DNA of 64,000 nucleotides from Haematococcus lacustris (Eukaryota > Chlorophyta > Chlorophyceae > Chlamydomonadales > Haematococcaceae). The translations under genes and the position numbers were made by a program. Below, one piece after another: positions 1 through 10,705 of the stretch. The notes under the pieces were generated by a model that did not search any database, was not told the origin of the DNA, and worked only from the letters and a program-made list of their open reading frames with translations. The stretch covers positions 8,148,284 to 8,212,283 of the forward strand of contig JASKMD010000014.1 of assembly GCA_030144725.1 (NCBI GenBank). The letters are read 5' to 3'. Each line of letters opens with the position of its first letter. Within the stretch, counting starts at the first letter, position 1.

Positions 1-1468
1 CGGCAGCAGCTGCCTCCTCAGCTGCCAGGCTGGCTGCATAGCGCTGCAGCTGGGCGGTGAGGTCAGCCACCATGAGGTCCAGCTGCTGCACACGGCTGCT
101 GGCGGCGGCTGCAGCAGCCTGTGCTTCATCACTGGGAAGGCATGCAAGGAGCAGCAGGGCAGGGTGGGAGCCAGGCAGCAGCAAGAGGTGGGTCAGCAGC
201 AGAGAAGCAGGCCCAGTAGGGTCAAGCAGCAGAGGGCGGCCGAGTCAGGCTCGAAGGAAGGGAGGCGGGGTTGGGTGCTGGTGAGGTGCCGGGTGAGGTG
301 CTGAATGCTACCCAAAGCAGGTGCCAGGCTGGCATTGCCCTGAGCTGTGCAGGTGCAGGGTATGTGGATTGGCTCCATGCCTGACTGGGCAGCTAGCCTG
401 TGCTGTTGGCCCATGCGCTTGCTGCCTTGCCTCACCGCTGCTGGGTGACCAGGGCCAGCTGGGCACTGCGGGGCAGCAGGGGCTGACCTGCACTGCACGC
501 CTGGTACACCTTGCTGAGCTGGCCGGGGCTGGTGAGGACCTGCAGGGAGATGGGGACAGGCCTGATGGGGCTGGGGCCAGGCAGCAGCTGGGGACAAAGC
601 AGTGTGGGTATATACCACCACTGCATGGGCTTCTCATCCACTCGTCATGATCACGATGGGGCTGGAGGGAGGCGTGGCCAGGCACCGCTGGTGGTGCTGC
701 ACCATGCTCTCCATGCGTTTGTGCATGGCACAGTGTGCTGGGGAAAGTGACAGCAGCAGCAGCAGTAGCAGGCAGGCTGGTAGCTGGGGCCCTCAGCCAG
801 CGTGCTCACCTCAACAGTGCTGGTGTGGCTGTTGGCGTCATCACTCAGTGACACCAGGGCCATGGCTTGGCCCATGTGCTTTGACAGGGGGCCGTGCCTG
901 TTGGCTCGGTGGGCCCGTGCCAGCTGCTGCTGCAGCTGCACGCACTGCACCTCACTGGCACGCAGTTCCTCCCTGCACAGTCACCACAGCGATGCAACAC
1001 TCTCTGTCACTGCTAGCAACCAGGCACTGCTACTCCACCACTCACTGCAGGGCTGCGATCTTTTCATCGCTCTCGTGCAATAAACCGTCATAGGCTGCAA
1101 ACCGGCACTGTCCGTCCGTGATCACTTGCTCAGCGTCCGCCTGCGTCGTCATGGATGCGACGACTTCATGACTGGTGAGGAGTACTGACAAGCTCGTACA
1201 GCAGCGAGCTCTTACAAGCTTGTGCCGCAGCGACGCGAGCTGGCGCTCTTGCTCCGCGACGATGCGGGAGCATTTGACGAGCTCGGCCTCCTTGTTGTCG
1301 CGGTCGCGCTCACTGCAATCCAGGGACCGCGTTCAAGTGCAGCCGCTTCTACCTCAGCGGCAGGATTGGATTGCACCCAGCATCGCCCAACTACCTAGCA
1401 GTAGCCCGCAGCCAAAATACGTACGCGATCACGACCAGAACAAGGACTGCCGCGAACAGCAGTAGCAT
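1..1468 (-). CDS. Membrane-anchored coiled-coil protein, 3' end beyond window
   Basis: Spliced model read on the minus strand: exons 1395-1468, 1216-1312, 1046-1140, 810-972, 436-539 and 131 to the window edge. All joins keep phase and all introns are GT-AG. Exon 1 encodes a start Met followed by a strongly hydrophobic stretch (MLLLFAAVLVLVVIAYVFWL), which looks like an uncleaved signal anchor. The next exons encode charged heptad-like sequence (NKEAELVKC, EQERQLASLRHKL, DEKIAALQEELRASE), typical of a coiled coil. The last exon is Ala/Gln-rich coiled coil (VQQLDLMVADLTAQLQRY). About 270 residues are visible. No catalytic domain is seen, so I infer a tethering or structural role. The internal ATG at 1152 is an alternative start but would discard the anchor and the first coiled-coil exon. 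A partial inverted copy lies at 17004-17855. Confidence 0.65.
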
Positions 1469-1582
1469 CGTCGTGACCCAAAGCGCGGCTCAGCAGGTAC
1501 CCCCGCTGATGCAAAGGCGATCTTAACAAGTTCGTTCAAACATTACATACACGCCATTACTCCAAACTTGAAGCGCTTGCAA

Positions 1583-2053
1583 ACACAACACAACACAACA
1601 CAACACAACACAACACAACACAACACAACACAACACAACACAACACAACACAACACAACACAACACAACACAACACAACACAACACAACACAACACAACA
1701 CAACACAACACAACACAACACAACACAACACAACACAACACAACACAACACAACACAACACAACACAACACAACACAACACAACACAACACAACACAACA
1801 CAACACAACACAACACAACACAACACAACACAACACAACACAACACAACACAACACAACACAACACAACACAACACAACACAACACAACACAACACAACA
1901 CAACACAACACAACACAACACAACACAACACAACACAACACAACACAACACAACACAACACAACACAACACAACACAACACAACACAACACAACACAACA
2001 CAACACAACACAACACAACACAACACAACACAACACAACACAACACAACACAA
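1583..2053. repeat. Pentanucleotide (AACAC)n microsatellite, about 470 bp
   Basis: Nearly perfect head-to-tail AACAC/GTGTT pentamers without visible interruptions over about 94 units. It lies upstream of the coiled-coil gene that starts at 1468. Because 5 is not a multiple of 3, every frame stays open, which creates false reading frames on both strands. Confidence 0.97.
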
Positions 2054-2330
2054 ACACACTACAACCATGCGCATACGCATACAACCACAACATGTGCAGA
2101 CAAACAATACTTATTCAACATGGAACAACATGTTTGACTGTGGGTTATCTCAATCAGCTACTCCAAGCAAGTTGAAGCATCCTCGGTCGCACCCTTGATG
2201 ACTACAAACCCCACACCGGTGGCACTTCCCCCCTAGACCACTGGGCAACCCATCAAAACTAAAAGCTTGATGCTTACAAGGCTAAAAGCATGTGTTACTA
2301 ATAGTGTTACTAATAATAACTTACTATGGC

Positions 2331-3021
2331 CTATGCATTGCTGTGGGCCCGATTATCAACACCCCGCAGCCCGCAGCCCGGTGCAGCCGCTGCCTGCCCT
2401 GGGCAGGTGGAGGAAGCTCCTGGGCAAGGGGGGTCTGGGCAGGGGAGGGGGGTCGGGCGGCACCTCATGGCATCACAGCAGGCCCCGCACATGCTTACCA
2501 TGCCGCTGGCTCCAGGCTCGGCGCACCAGCCGCTGGATCACCTGGCCTGCTGGGGGTACCCAGTCTGCGGGCCTAGGCCGGCAGGCGGGACCCTGGAGAG
2601 GGCTGGCCTAGGAAAGACACAGAGACACAGGACTGCAGCCAGGCATTGCTGCCCATGGTCATGCGCTTGTTGACCTCTGCCACAACTACGTCAACTTGAG
2701 GCTGGCTGAAATCAAACCGGGCCGCCTCCACAAGGCCACGCAGGGCAGCCTTAGTGACCTGGCGACGATGACCAATTACTTCCTTGTCACCCTGTCCCTC
2801 GTCACCGAGATCTTTCTGCCCACTGCCACTGGCACCTGCATGCGTAGGAAAGCGCAGCACACGCGCAGCAACTGGATGTACGGAGTCAGTGTCGCGTGAT
2901 GCACACTGCGTCGCGTCGTTAGTTAGCTTGAGGGGGCCTAGCCTTTCGTCGAGCTTTCCGGCTTACCGGCTGCAGTCGGTGCGGGGGAAGCGGGGCGCTT
3001 GCGTGTAATTTTCGGGGACAT
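2331..3021 (-). CDS. Small hypothetical protein, four exons
   Basis: Model: exons 2967-3021, 2629-2871, 2499-2549 and 2331-2419. They sum to 438 nt, giving 145 residues plus a TAG stop, with every junction in phase. Intron 1 has a clear branch-like CTAAC near its 3' end. The start is basic (MSPKITRKRPASPAPTAA). A predicted helical core follows (TKAALRGLVEAARFDFS, then VDVVVAEVNKRMTMGSN) with a basic segment IQRLVRRAWSQRH. I do not recognise the family. The small basic, helical character would suit a nucleic-acid-associated protein, but that is inference. The donor after exon 2 (GTGTCT) is weak, so exons 3 and 4 are less certain than 1 and 2. Confidence 0.45.
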
Positions 3022-3541
3022 CTCAGCTATCGGGCAACAGAACCGGCTGCAATGCGCAATTTGCTGCAGTGCGCGACCTTTTGTATACGTCCGGGCGCAA
3101 TCGACGGCATGGGAAGCCGGGGTTTATCCCGTGGTGCCGCTCCGGCCATGTGCCTTAAATCTGTCTCATGTATCCAACCGGTTTCTTATTCGGCGACATC
3201 TCACGACCATCACAACATGTGCAGCCTAAACATGGCGTCCCCACGCCTACTTCACCCTGACCTGCCCACCTGCAATAAAACGTCCATGGTGTCCGCTTCC
3301 CTATCCGCCCCAGAAATGCTCTTCCTCCACAATGCAACCTATCAAAGGTGTTGCCAACGCAGTGCTGCTTTAGTCCATCACGAGTTACCACATGTGAACA
3401 GGATCAGACAGCCCACACACTCCATCACCAACCCGCTTGGCCCCGGTGCACCAACCCCCTCCACCCATGCGTCCATGTGCTGCCGGACTCGCTCGTCAGC
3501 CTCCACCAGTGGTTTTTACAACTGCCCTCCCACACAGGGAC
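3022..3541. other. Intergenic, no gene seen
   Basis: No reading frame with exon-like composition and no recognisable repeat. It separates the 5' end of the small minus-strand gene from the 3' end of the next minus-strand gene, so it should hold the promoter of the former. Confidence 0.4.
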
Positions 3542-3826
3542 TCAGCCCTGTGGCGGACTGCCCCCTGGCCCTCCTGGACCACCCAGGCCACCCGGTCCTC
3601 CTGGGCCACCTTGAGGCATGCCAGCGAACAGGTCGTTGATGGTGATGCCAGGCGGGTTGGGCAGGGCTGGGTGTTGCGGGAGGGGCTTTGCGGGTTTGGG
3701 CTGCGGAGGCACTTTGGGGATGGGGATGTTGGCCTGGATCTTGCCCAGGCCCAGGCCCCCCAGGTCTATGTTCAGTGACACTGAGCCGCAGTCGTTGCAG
3801 CCAGACAGCAGGTCGTTCAGGGAGAT
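3542..3826 (-). CDS. Gly/Pro-rich terminal exon, possibly alternative last exon of the gene upstream
   Basis: The reading frame is entered from a good acceptor (TGTGCAG) and ends at TGA 3542. The encoded piece starts ISLNDLLSG, contains a later copy-like motif ITINDLFAGM, a Pro/Lys linker and a Gly-Gly-Pro tail. The entry phase is 0, the same phase in which the large upstream exon (4332-4985) ends, so it could be an alternative last exon of that gene. No GT donor was found at the end of the exon 4009-4119 that would allow serial splicing. A separate short gene is the other option. Function unknown. Confidence 0.4.
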   Translation of the reverse strand: MSLNDLLSGCNDCGSVSLNIDLGGLGLGKIQANIPIPKVPPQPKPAKPLPQHPALPNPPGITINDLFAGMPQGGPGGPGGLGGPGGPGGSPPQG

Positions 3827-4008
3827 CTGCACACCAGCAGGAACAAGGCACGGAAAACAGCTCAGGTCAGCAGGTCAGAGGGCATGCCCAGGGGGCCATT
3901 ACAGAGGCCTAAGCACTATTGCTGGGTGGGGCTTGGCTCAATGTCCTGCCTGCTGACCTCCCAGCCTCCATGCTCCAGTGCTGCTGTCAATGTTCTGGCC
4001 CCAATGCT

Positions 4009-4985
4009 CTAGTGCTGCAGCAGGCAGCGCAGGGCGCCCAGTGCCGAGTCCCGATGTCCAGCAGTGGTCAAGAAGCTGCTGGCCATGGTGCGCACTTCAG
4101 GGCACTTCAGGCGGTGCAGCTGTAGGGCAAGACGTGAAGTCACGGTGGTAGCTGACACTGCAGTAGGGGTGCACTCACAATTATCTCTATATGCCTGGTC
4201 TAGATGACTTTGTTGACTGCCCTACTGACCACCCTGCTGGCTGGCCTGCTGCCTGCCGATCTGGCTGGCTGGCCTGCTGCCTGCCGATCTGGCTGGCTGG
4301 CCCAACAGATGGCGTTAACAATGTAGCTCACCTGCGAGGGCCCAGACCGTGTTGGTGAAGAGGGTCTGGGCGAGGGGCTCTGCAGCAGGCTGCGCTGTTG
4401 CCGCTGCCCCTGCCCCTGCCCCAGCAGCCTGTGATCCTGCCCTTGCTCCTGTGCTTCCTGTCCCTGGCGCACTGGCTGTGCCTTGCCCAGCTTCTTCACA
4501 AGTGCCTGAGCTGCCTGCTCCCACCACCACTGTCTCCATACCAACCTCTGCTGCGGCTCCCAGCCTGGCCTGGCCAGCTGGTCACCACCATCACCCTGCT
4601 GACCGGGTTGCCTACTGCCCTGTGCACCGGAGCCCAGCCTGGCCATGTTCTGCCACAGCTCGTATGGCTGCCAATGTGTGCCTGCCACCCGCTGGCGCAG
4701 CACACCTTCTAGTTGTGCTTGCTGCCATTGCTGGGGCTGCTGCTGCTGCTGTGGGCTGCTGATGCCAATGGTGTTCAAAGCAGTGTCAGAGAGTGCTTGG
4801 GCAGAGGATTGAGCTGTTCTTGTTTGCAAGGCTGCCAGCTCAGCTGACGCCTGGACAGGTGCTCCAGATGCCAAGCCCAGCAAGTACTTAAACGGCCAGG
4901 GCCCGCTTTGGGTCTGCGCTTCCAACTTGTCGTCTGTTGCAGGTGGGCGTTGCAGTGCTGCATACAGGGACAGCAGCAAAAACAT
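4009..4985 (-). CDS. Gln-rich hypothetical protein
   Basis: Model: exon 4332-4985 (218 codons from ATG 4985) spliced by a strong donor (CAG/GTGAGC) to exon 4119-4009, ending at TAG. The product is 254 residues. The N-terminus (MFLLLSLYAALQRPP) is short and hydrophobic. The middle is Gln/Ala-rich with Trp-rich patches (THWQPYELWQNMARL and VWRQWWWEQAAQALVKKLG). The last exon encodes a compact segment with LKCPEVRTMASSFL. The true 5' end is uncertain: an acceptor-like site precedes the ATG, and a possible upstream exon lies at 5191-5386. I do not recognise the family. Confidence 0.45.
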
Positions 4986-5190
4986 CAGTTGTACTCTATG
5001 TTGAGAGCTCTGTGTTTAAAAGCTGTGTTGAGAACGATGGGCTCGGAGAAGCTGGTAAGATAACATGACAGGGGGATGACACTTGCGACGTACAGGTCGT
5101 GCTCTAATAGAGGCTGCGGCTTGCTCTGACCCTGGCTGCCATTCAGTGCGCCGGGCAGGCATCAGGCCGCCCGCGCCCTTCCACCCTTAC

Positions 5191-5386
5191 TTTGTGTTGG
5201 CCGGAAGATATCTGCTCCATAGACGCGGCCTGTTGCCTGTCCCTCCTCCACTGCAGCGCTGGACGCAGCAATGTCGCGCACGGCCGAAGATGAAGTGGCA
5301 GCTATCAAAACTAGTAGCACGGTTCTGCCGATATTTGAGGTGCGCCTAGGAACCGTTCCGCGTTGTTCCGTAGGGCACTCTGCCAT
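5191..5386 (-). CDS. Possible upstream exon with hydrophobic segment
   Basis: A minus-strand frame starts MAECPTEQRG, has a hydrophobic stretch RTVLLVLIAATSSSAV, and ends at a good donor AAA/GTAAGG. It could be a first exon of the gene at 4009-4985, encoding a signal anchor. No in-phase join to that gene was found, so this is only a candidate. Confidence 0.2.
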
Positions 5387-5482
5387 CAGTGTGTCGTTGC
5401 CGTTTAACATCGCCAAGGGAGCTCTGGGTGCATCGCTGGGGCTTTTGCTGTCTGGTTGAATGTCGGGGTGCCGATACCTCAA

Positions 5483-6046
5483 ACTAGAATGCGAGCAGCT
5501 TGGCTTTATGTCTTCGCGAACGAGTCCCAGCTGCCGAGGTAGCTACGAGGTTGTCGATTACGAAAAGTACATGGAAGCAGAAGCGAAGCAGCTTTTCGCA
5601 TCCATGATGCAGATTTATTTCTAAGTTTGCCTGTGTTTTATCTACCGTGCATTATCTAACGCTCGTGAATGAGCTGATTGGTCCAGCCAGTGTAGGCTTA
5701 CCAAGCTGCATAGCCTGCAGCGACCGCCAGGCTTTTGCAATAGCCCACATGTTTAGAAAGGACCAGCTTACCCTACTATTTCTAAGAGTTTTCTACTACT
5801 AAGTGTTTATGAAAGTCGAGAATGTCTACAAACCTACATTTTGTGGTTAAAATGTGTCGGAGAGAGACTGCAGGTTGTAGAATGCGATGACAGCTCATGC
5901 AGCACAGCGGATAGCATCCTTTGTTTTATCCCAAACACTGCATTTAGAATTGGAACCAGCATCACTCTGTCGAGATGTCACTCACACTTTACCGACTGCC
6001 CCCACCCTTGGGTGTTCAGCTTTCTCTTTAGCTGAACGTTGTCGAC
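5483..6046. other. Intergenic, AT-richer than surroundings
   Basis: No gene is supported. The segment is visibly richer in A and T than the flanking genes and lies between a minus-strand and a plus-strand start, so it probably contains a divergent promoter region. No clear TATA box or other element could be fixed. Confidence 0.35.
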
Positions 6047-8537
6047 ATGGAAGGCGATGCGGCAGGGCCAGGCTCCGGGGTGAGCGCCGGTGCGTTGGCG
6101 GCAGACGGGCTGGCGCTGCTGGCCGAACCGAAGCCGCAGACTCAGCCCAGCAGCGGTGAGGCTCCGCAAGGCACAGCAAGGGGGCGCCACCTGTGACGTG
6201 TGGAACACCCTGTGACGCACTCCCGCCAGCCCAGCCCAGTCCCGCCCAGCCCAGCTCGTCTCCCTCACAACCTCTCGGCACCCTATCTTGTGAACACTTT
6301 TTGTGACCACCTCAGCCTGGTTCTGCGCTGGACTGTGGCGCTAGGATTAGTATACAAGCCCTTGGAGTGAGAGGCCAGATGAAAGACGGGGCAATAGCTG
6401 CAGCTCTGCTAACACACAACTTAGGGTATTCTGAGTGATAGCCGGAGGAGTAGATCACTGGGGGCCCAGGGTTCAGGGCGTGGCAGCCAGCCTTTAGGGC
6501 GTGGCAGCCAGCCTTCAGGGCGTGGCAGCCAGTCTTCAGAGCTTTGTGCCTGGGAGAGGAACATCCCAGATGTTAAGCAATTTGTGCGCCAATGTCTGGT
6601 CATGTGTCTTGCGTATGACTTGTTGCTTGTGCTTGTCTTAACACGTCATGAGTGTAGAGCATGTGACATCACGTGACAAGGCAGAAGCTGCCACCTCAGC
6701 TGCAGCAACAGCAGCAACGTATGATGGCGACTGCAGTAGCATACTCTCTTATAAACCATCGTTTGTGGGACCTTCTGGTGTCCCCACGGCCTAGAGAACA
6801 ACAGAAATGCCTGACCCTGGGCTTGTCGCAGCGCTGCTGCTGTCATGCCTCAGCTGGCACCTCTGTGGGCTCCTGCCTGTGCAGAACCGCAAGGTCTGCT
6901 GGCCAAGGGAGCGGCAGTGGCGCACAATGTCAGTGACAGGATGCAGGCGGCGGTGCATAAGGCGGGCCAGGCTGTGGTGTCAGGGGCGGCAGGGGCTGCG
7001 TCAGCGGTGGGGGCTGCAGTGGGGCTGCCCTTACTGGATGGCATCTCCAGTGGCGGTGGTGGTGGTGGTGGTGGCAGCGAAGAGAGTGCAGGAGGTGCTG
7101 AAGGCAGTGGCAGCAGCGAGAGAGCTGGGCAGCAGAGTGAGTGGGCAGAGGCAGCCTCAGCCCACCGTCAGGCCCGGCATGAGCTGGAGCTGGAAGGAGA
7201 CGTGAAGCCTGGTGGGTATAGGCACTCACACCTGCTGTGCCAGCTTCCAGGCATCTACCACCTTCCCTCTCTCACTCCACTGCCCACCTCCCTACACCCC
7301 ATGCCCCCACCCAGCCAGCGCTCACTCCATGCATGGCTTGCTTACAGAGTTAACTGTATGCAGGTCACTTCTTGCTGTTGCTGCTGCCACTGTTGCTGCT
7401 GGTCCTGTTGCAGCTGGCATAGCTGTTGCTGCTGCTGCCGCTGCTGCTGCTGCTGCCGCTGCTGCCGCTGCTGCCAAAGGTTGTGGCTGCTGCTGATCAG
7501 CATGAGTCAGCAGGATCACAGCTGACTCAGCAGGATGTGTTGTGCGCAGGCAGCCTACAGCTAGACAACCTGGCGGCACCCAAAGCCACCTTTCCTGCAC
7601 CCTCAGGTGGGGGCTGGCCAGTTTGTGTTATGGCAGTAACACTGGGGCTGCATGGGCTAGGCATGTAACTGGCGGATATGCTGTGTCTGCCAGGTTTGGT
7701 CTGTCTCAACTTCGCACAGAAGGCTGCCATCCTCAGCCCATCCCACTGTCAATGCGTTCCTTGCTCTGATGCCTGCCTGCCATGTTGGTGGTGACCCTAG
7801 TTGCACACATGTTGGAGCACATGCTTAGGGCGGCTGATCACCTACGGCACAGCAGTTCATCCGAGTAGCAGCTCCTTCCTGCATCAGGCTGTGTTTGAGG
7901 TGGGTGGCTGGCTGCTGCTGCCATGTCCATTGCAGAGGCCAACATCCGTGATGTTGTGCTCTCAGCCTCGGACCTTGTCTTGGGTGGACCTCCCGTGCCT
8001 GCATCGATGACAGACCAGCCTCATGACGTGCAGCCCGCCGCTATTCCAATAATCGGCGGGCCTCCGATGCCGGCCGATCCCCGGCCGTCCGGCACTGCAG
8101 GCCGCGGGCCACCGCGACGTTATGCCGGCGAACCTCAGCAGTCCCTTGACGCCGCGTCCACGCCGAGTGTTGAGGGATTGAAAGTGTCGTTGGGACCCGC
8201 GAAGAAGCTGCACCTTCCCGTGCCGCTGAAAGTGATGACTGGCGGCAAACGTCATGACGGGGATGGCCGGCTCAGCGACACACAGAGTGGTAGCTCGCCC
8301 CCGACTTCGTCTCAGCCGCTGCAGCAGAGCCTGAGCCAGGTGTCAGAGCAGCCGAACCTGCCCAAACTGTCGTTGGGACCCACAGTCCCTAAGATGCACC
8401 TTCCCGGGCACCCCACTGGCGGGCACACCTCCCCAGTGCCACACAAAGGCATTGCAGACACGACAGCAGCCAAGGTGCTGTCAGGCAGCATTGACGCATT
8501 GGCGGCTGTGTCCAAGCCGCTGCTGTCCAAGCTGTAG
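6047..8537 (+). CDS. Ala/Gly-rich hypothetical protein with repeated motif
   Basis: Model: exons 6047-6155, 6885-7201, 7480-7606 and 7936-8537. They sum to 1155 nt, giving 384 residues plus stop, all in phase. Exon 2 encodes a helical Ala-rich stretch (AKGAAVAHNVSDRMQAAVHK) followed by a Gly run. The last exon carries two related motifs, LKVSLGPAKKLHLPVP and LPKLSLGPTVPKMHLPGHP, and ends in TTAAKVLSGSIDALAAVSKP. No catalytic motif is seen. The alternating amphipathic and low-complexity layout recalls stress-related or cytoskeletal linker proteins, but no family is claimed. Intron 1 contains three 21-bp tandem repeats near 6472-6534, and intron 2 a CTG/CCG-rich tract. The donor of exon 2 could instead be 7211. 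Confidence 0.55.
6472..6534. repeat. Three 21-bp tandem repeats in an intron
   Basis: The unit TTCAGGGCGTGGCAGCCAGC plus one base occurs three times with one or two differences, inside intron 1 of the gene at 6047-8537. Confidence 0.85.
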
Positions 8538-10705
8538 GTGGGAGGGGGCTAGGGTCAAGCGGTTTTAGGGTGTTCCAAGGGAGCAGGTGGTATCGACATG
8601 TAGGGAGAGGGAAGGCTTAATGGGCCTGGCAGAGACAGGTCAGTGGCCAGGGCTGTCGCTGGGCTACAAATGGGCTGCGAAAGGGAGCTAGGAGATGGCA
8701 ACACATCTAGATTTCAACTAATGCAGCCCTAGTTGTAGGGGAAACATGTTTTGTGGACCTCCAATGAACTGCAGTTCAGCTGATACATGATGATGTTGGT
8801 GTCACACTGTCAGCCCGGTATGGCTGCTTGGCCTTGCCCATTGACAACTTGGGCATGCTGTCCACATCCTGCTGCTGCCCCCTTTGGCGGTGAAGTGGAC
8901 AGGTTTTGTGAGGTCAATGTGGCCAGGTCGGGTGCTAGTCAGGGAACTGCAACCCAGGTGATAGTGGCATGCTGTCAAAGGACGTGCAGTAGCAGTAGTC
9001 GTCAGGGTAAAGCACTAGCGTTTGGATGAAGGTTTTGTCGTTGTTGTTGGTGTTGTTATTGTTGTCTTACCATCGGCATGCACCTACGCTGGCAGCATGC
9101 TGGCAGTGGAGGCTGGTGTAAGGGCCCACTGCCCAGGCTGTGAAAGTGGTAGGACAGAGGCAGGGACGGTGTCCTCATCAGACAGGGCCAGATATCATGT
9201 ATGGTGTGAGGCACACAGGGAGCTGTGTGGACGCTGGCCATGTACAGGCAGCCAGGCTGAGTGACCTTGTAGCGTAGTCACGATAAGTGCTGACGGTCAA
9301 GCACGGACAGCCAGGGTAGGGTATGGAGTGAGCTGGCTGGCACCCTGTAGCCGACAACCATGAGCACAATAGGCGCTGATTGCCGTGCACAGGCCGCCAG
9401 GCTGGATCACATCAGGTACCTGGCAATGTTTTTACTGATAAGCGTAGTCACAAGTGGCGCTGAGGGTCATGCACAGACCGCCGGGCTCAGCCACCCACGC
9501 CAGACTGAGCCATCCAAGGGCCAGCAGCCTGGCTCGAACCGCTACTTCATAGTTAACATCGCAAGCGGAGTGCATCAGCCCCGTAAACGCCCTGAAAGTC
9601 AGACCCTCCCAACTCTGAAAAAAGCCATGTCCACTACCCTACAGCTTGGGAGCAGTGCAATGCCAGAGGCTGGGTTAGATGGCGCTAGCGAGGTCTAGCA
9701 GCAGCTCACAGCATAACTATGGTTGTGGCGATGCAGGGGAACTGTGGGACTGACACGTGATAGCATAGTTCATGACACAAGAGTGCGCTGCGGAGGATGA
9801 AACATGTAGGACTACTTGGGCCTACAGTACAAACGGCCATGACCCCGCTTGCCCAGGGCAAGTTGTCCTAGACCCCGAGGACCAAGCCTGAGCACAGACA
9901 AGTGTCATACAGCTGTGGGTTATGCCAGCTTGCACTGAGCATGATTGTCTTACCACTAGGACTACACAGTATCACATTGAAGAGTTAGGCAAGGGCTCAA
10001 GCGGAGGAAATGACACTGGCCTCGGGAGTAGGTTTTCCGGTACGATTGTTTTAATGGCACAAGGGGAACAGGCACATGGTTTAAAGCTCGGCTTGGAGCC
10101 GCGGGGGGAGATGCCGCTGTCATGTACTGACATACTTCATCAGCTTGTCTCAACATTGTCTCAACCTGCCGACCTCTTCAGCAAGTCAATGAAACTATCG
10201 CTGCGTAGCTTTGGTAATGAACAGACAACAACAAAATCCAGTACAGCAAGCTACTTCCATGGCCAGAGATCCTCCAAGCAAAACCTAGTTTCAGTTAACC
10301 ATTATGATTCTGTTCGCACTTGCCCTGGCAGGGCTGTCTTGCCGACCACCCTGGCATGCTGCAGCTGTACCACGTGCCGCAGCCACTGCGGATTGTCTTA
10401 GCGGTAGCATGCATGACTGTACAGTAAGCATGACCGACGGTCGTTGACCGTGCCTGTATGCATGCAAACCTTTGAAAGACCCCCGATAAACATCCCTGCC
10501 CTTCCTCGTGCACCTCAACCATGCATACAAAACAGCTTATATCATGAGCGACATCATAGCGATGGTTGACCCCTGTTCACCAGGACTGAACTCGCCACTA
10601 CATAGCCAACATTGCGCATGCCAAGCAAATGTAGAGTGCGTCTACCATGGCGCGAACATTGCGCGCCGAGACCATTGCGTCCTGACTGTCTCTCACTCCG
10701 CGGCG
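8538..10705. other. 2.2-kb intergenic stretch with degenerate repeats
   Basis: It lies between two converging genes (3' ends at 8537 and 10706), so it contains both 3' UTRs. Between about 9250 and 9500 there are three diverged copies of a 45 to 90-bp segment marked by GCGTAGTCAC, GCTGA, and CACAGGCCGCCAGGCT-like blocks. A 159-codon open frame at 9922-10401 has no exon-like signals and is not called a gene. Confidence 0.45.

Noticed and set aside
1523..2137. Long open frames of repeated TQHNT or CVVLC residues on both strands
   Set aside because: They are produced by the AACAC pentamer array; no start context, splice signal or non-repeat domain.
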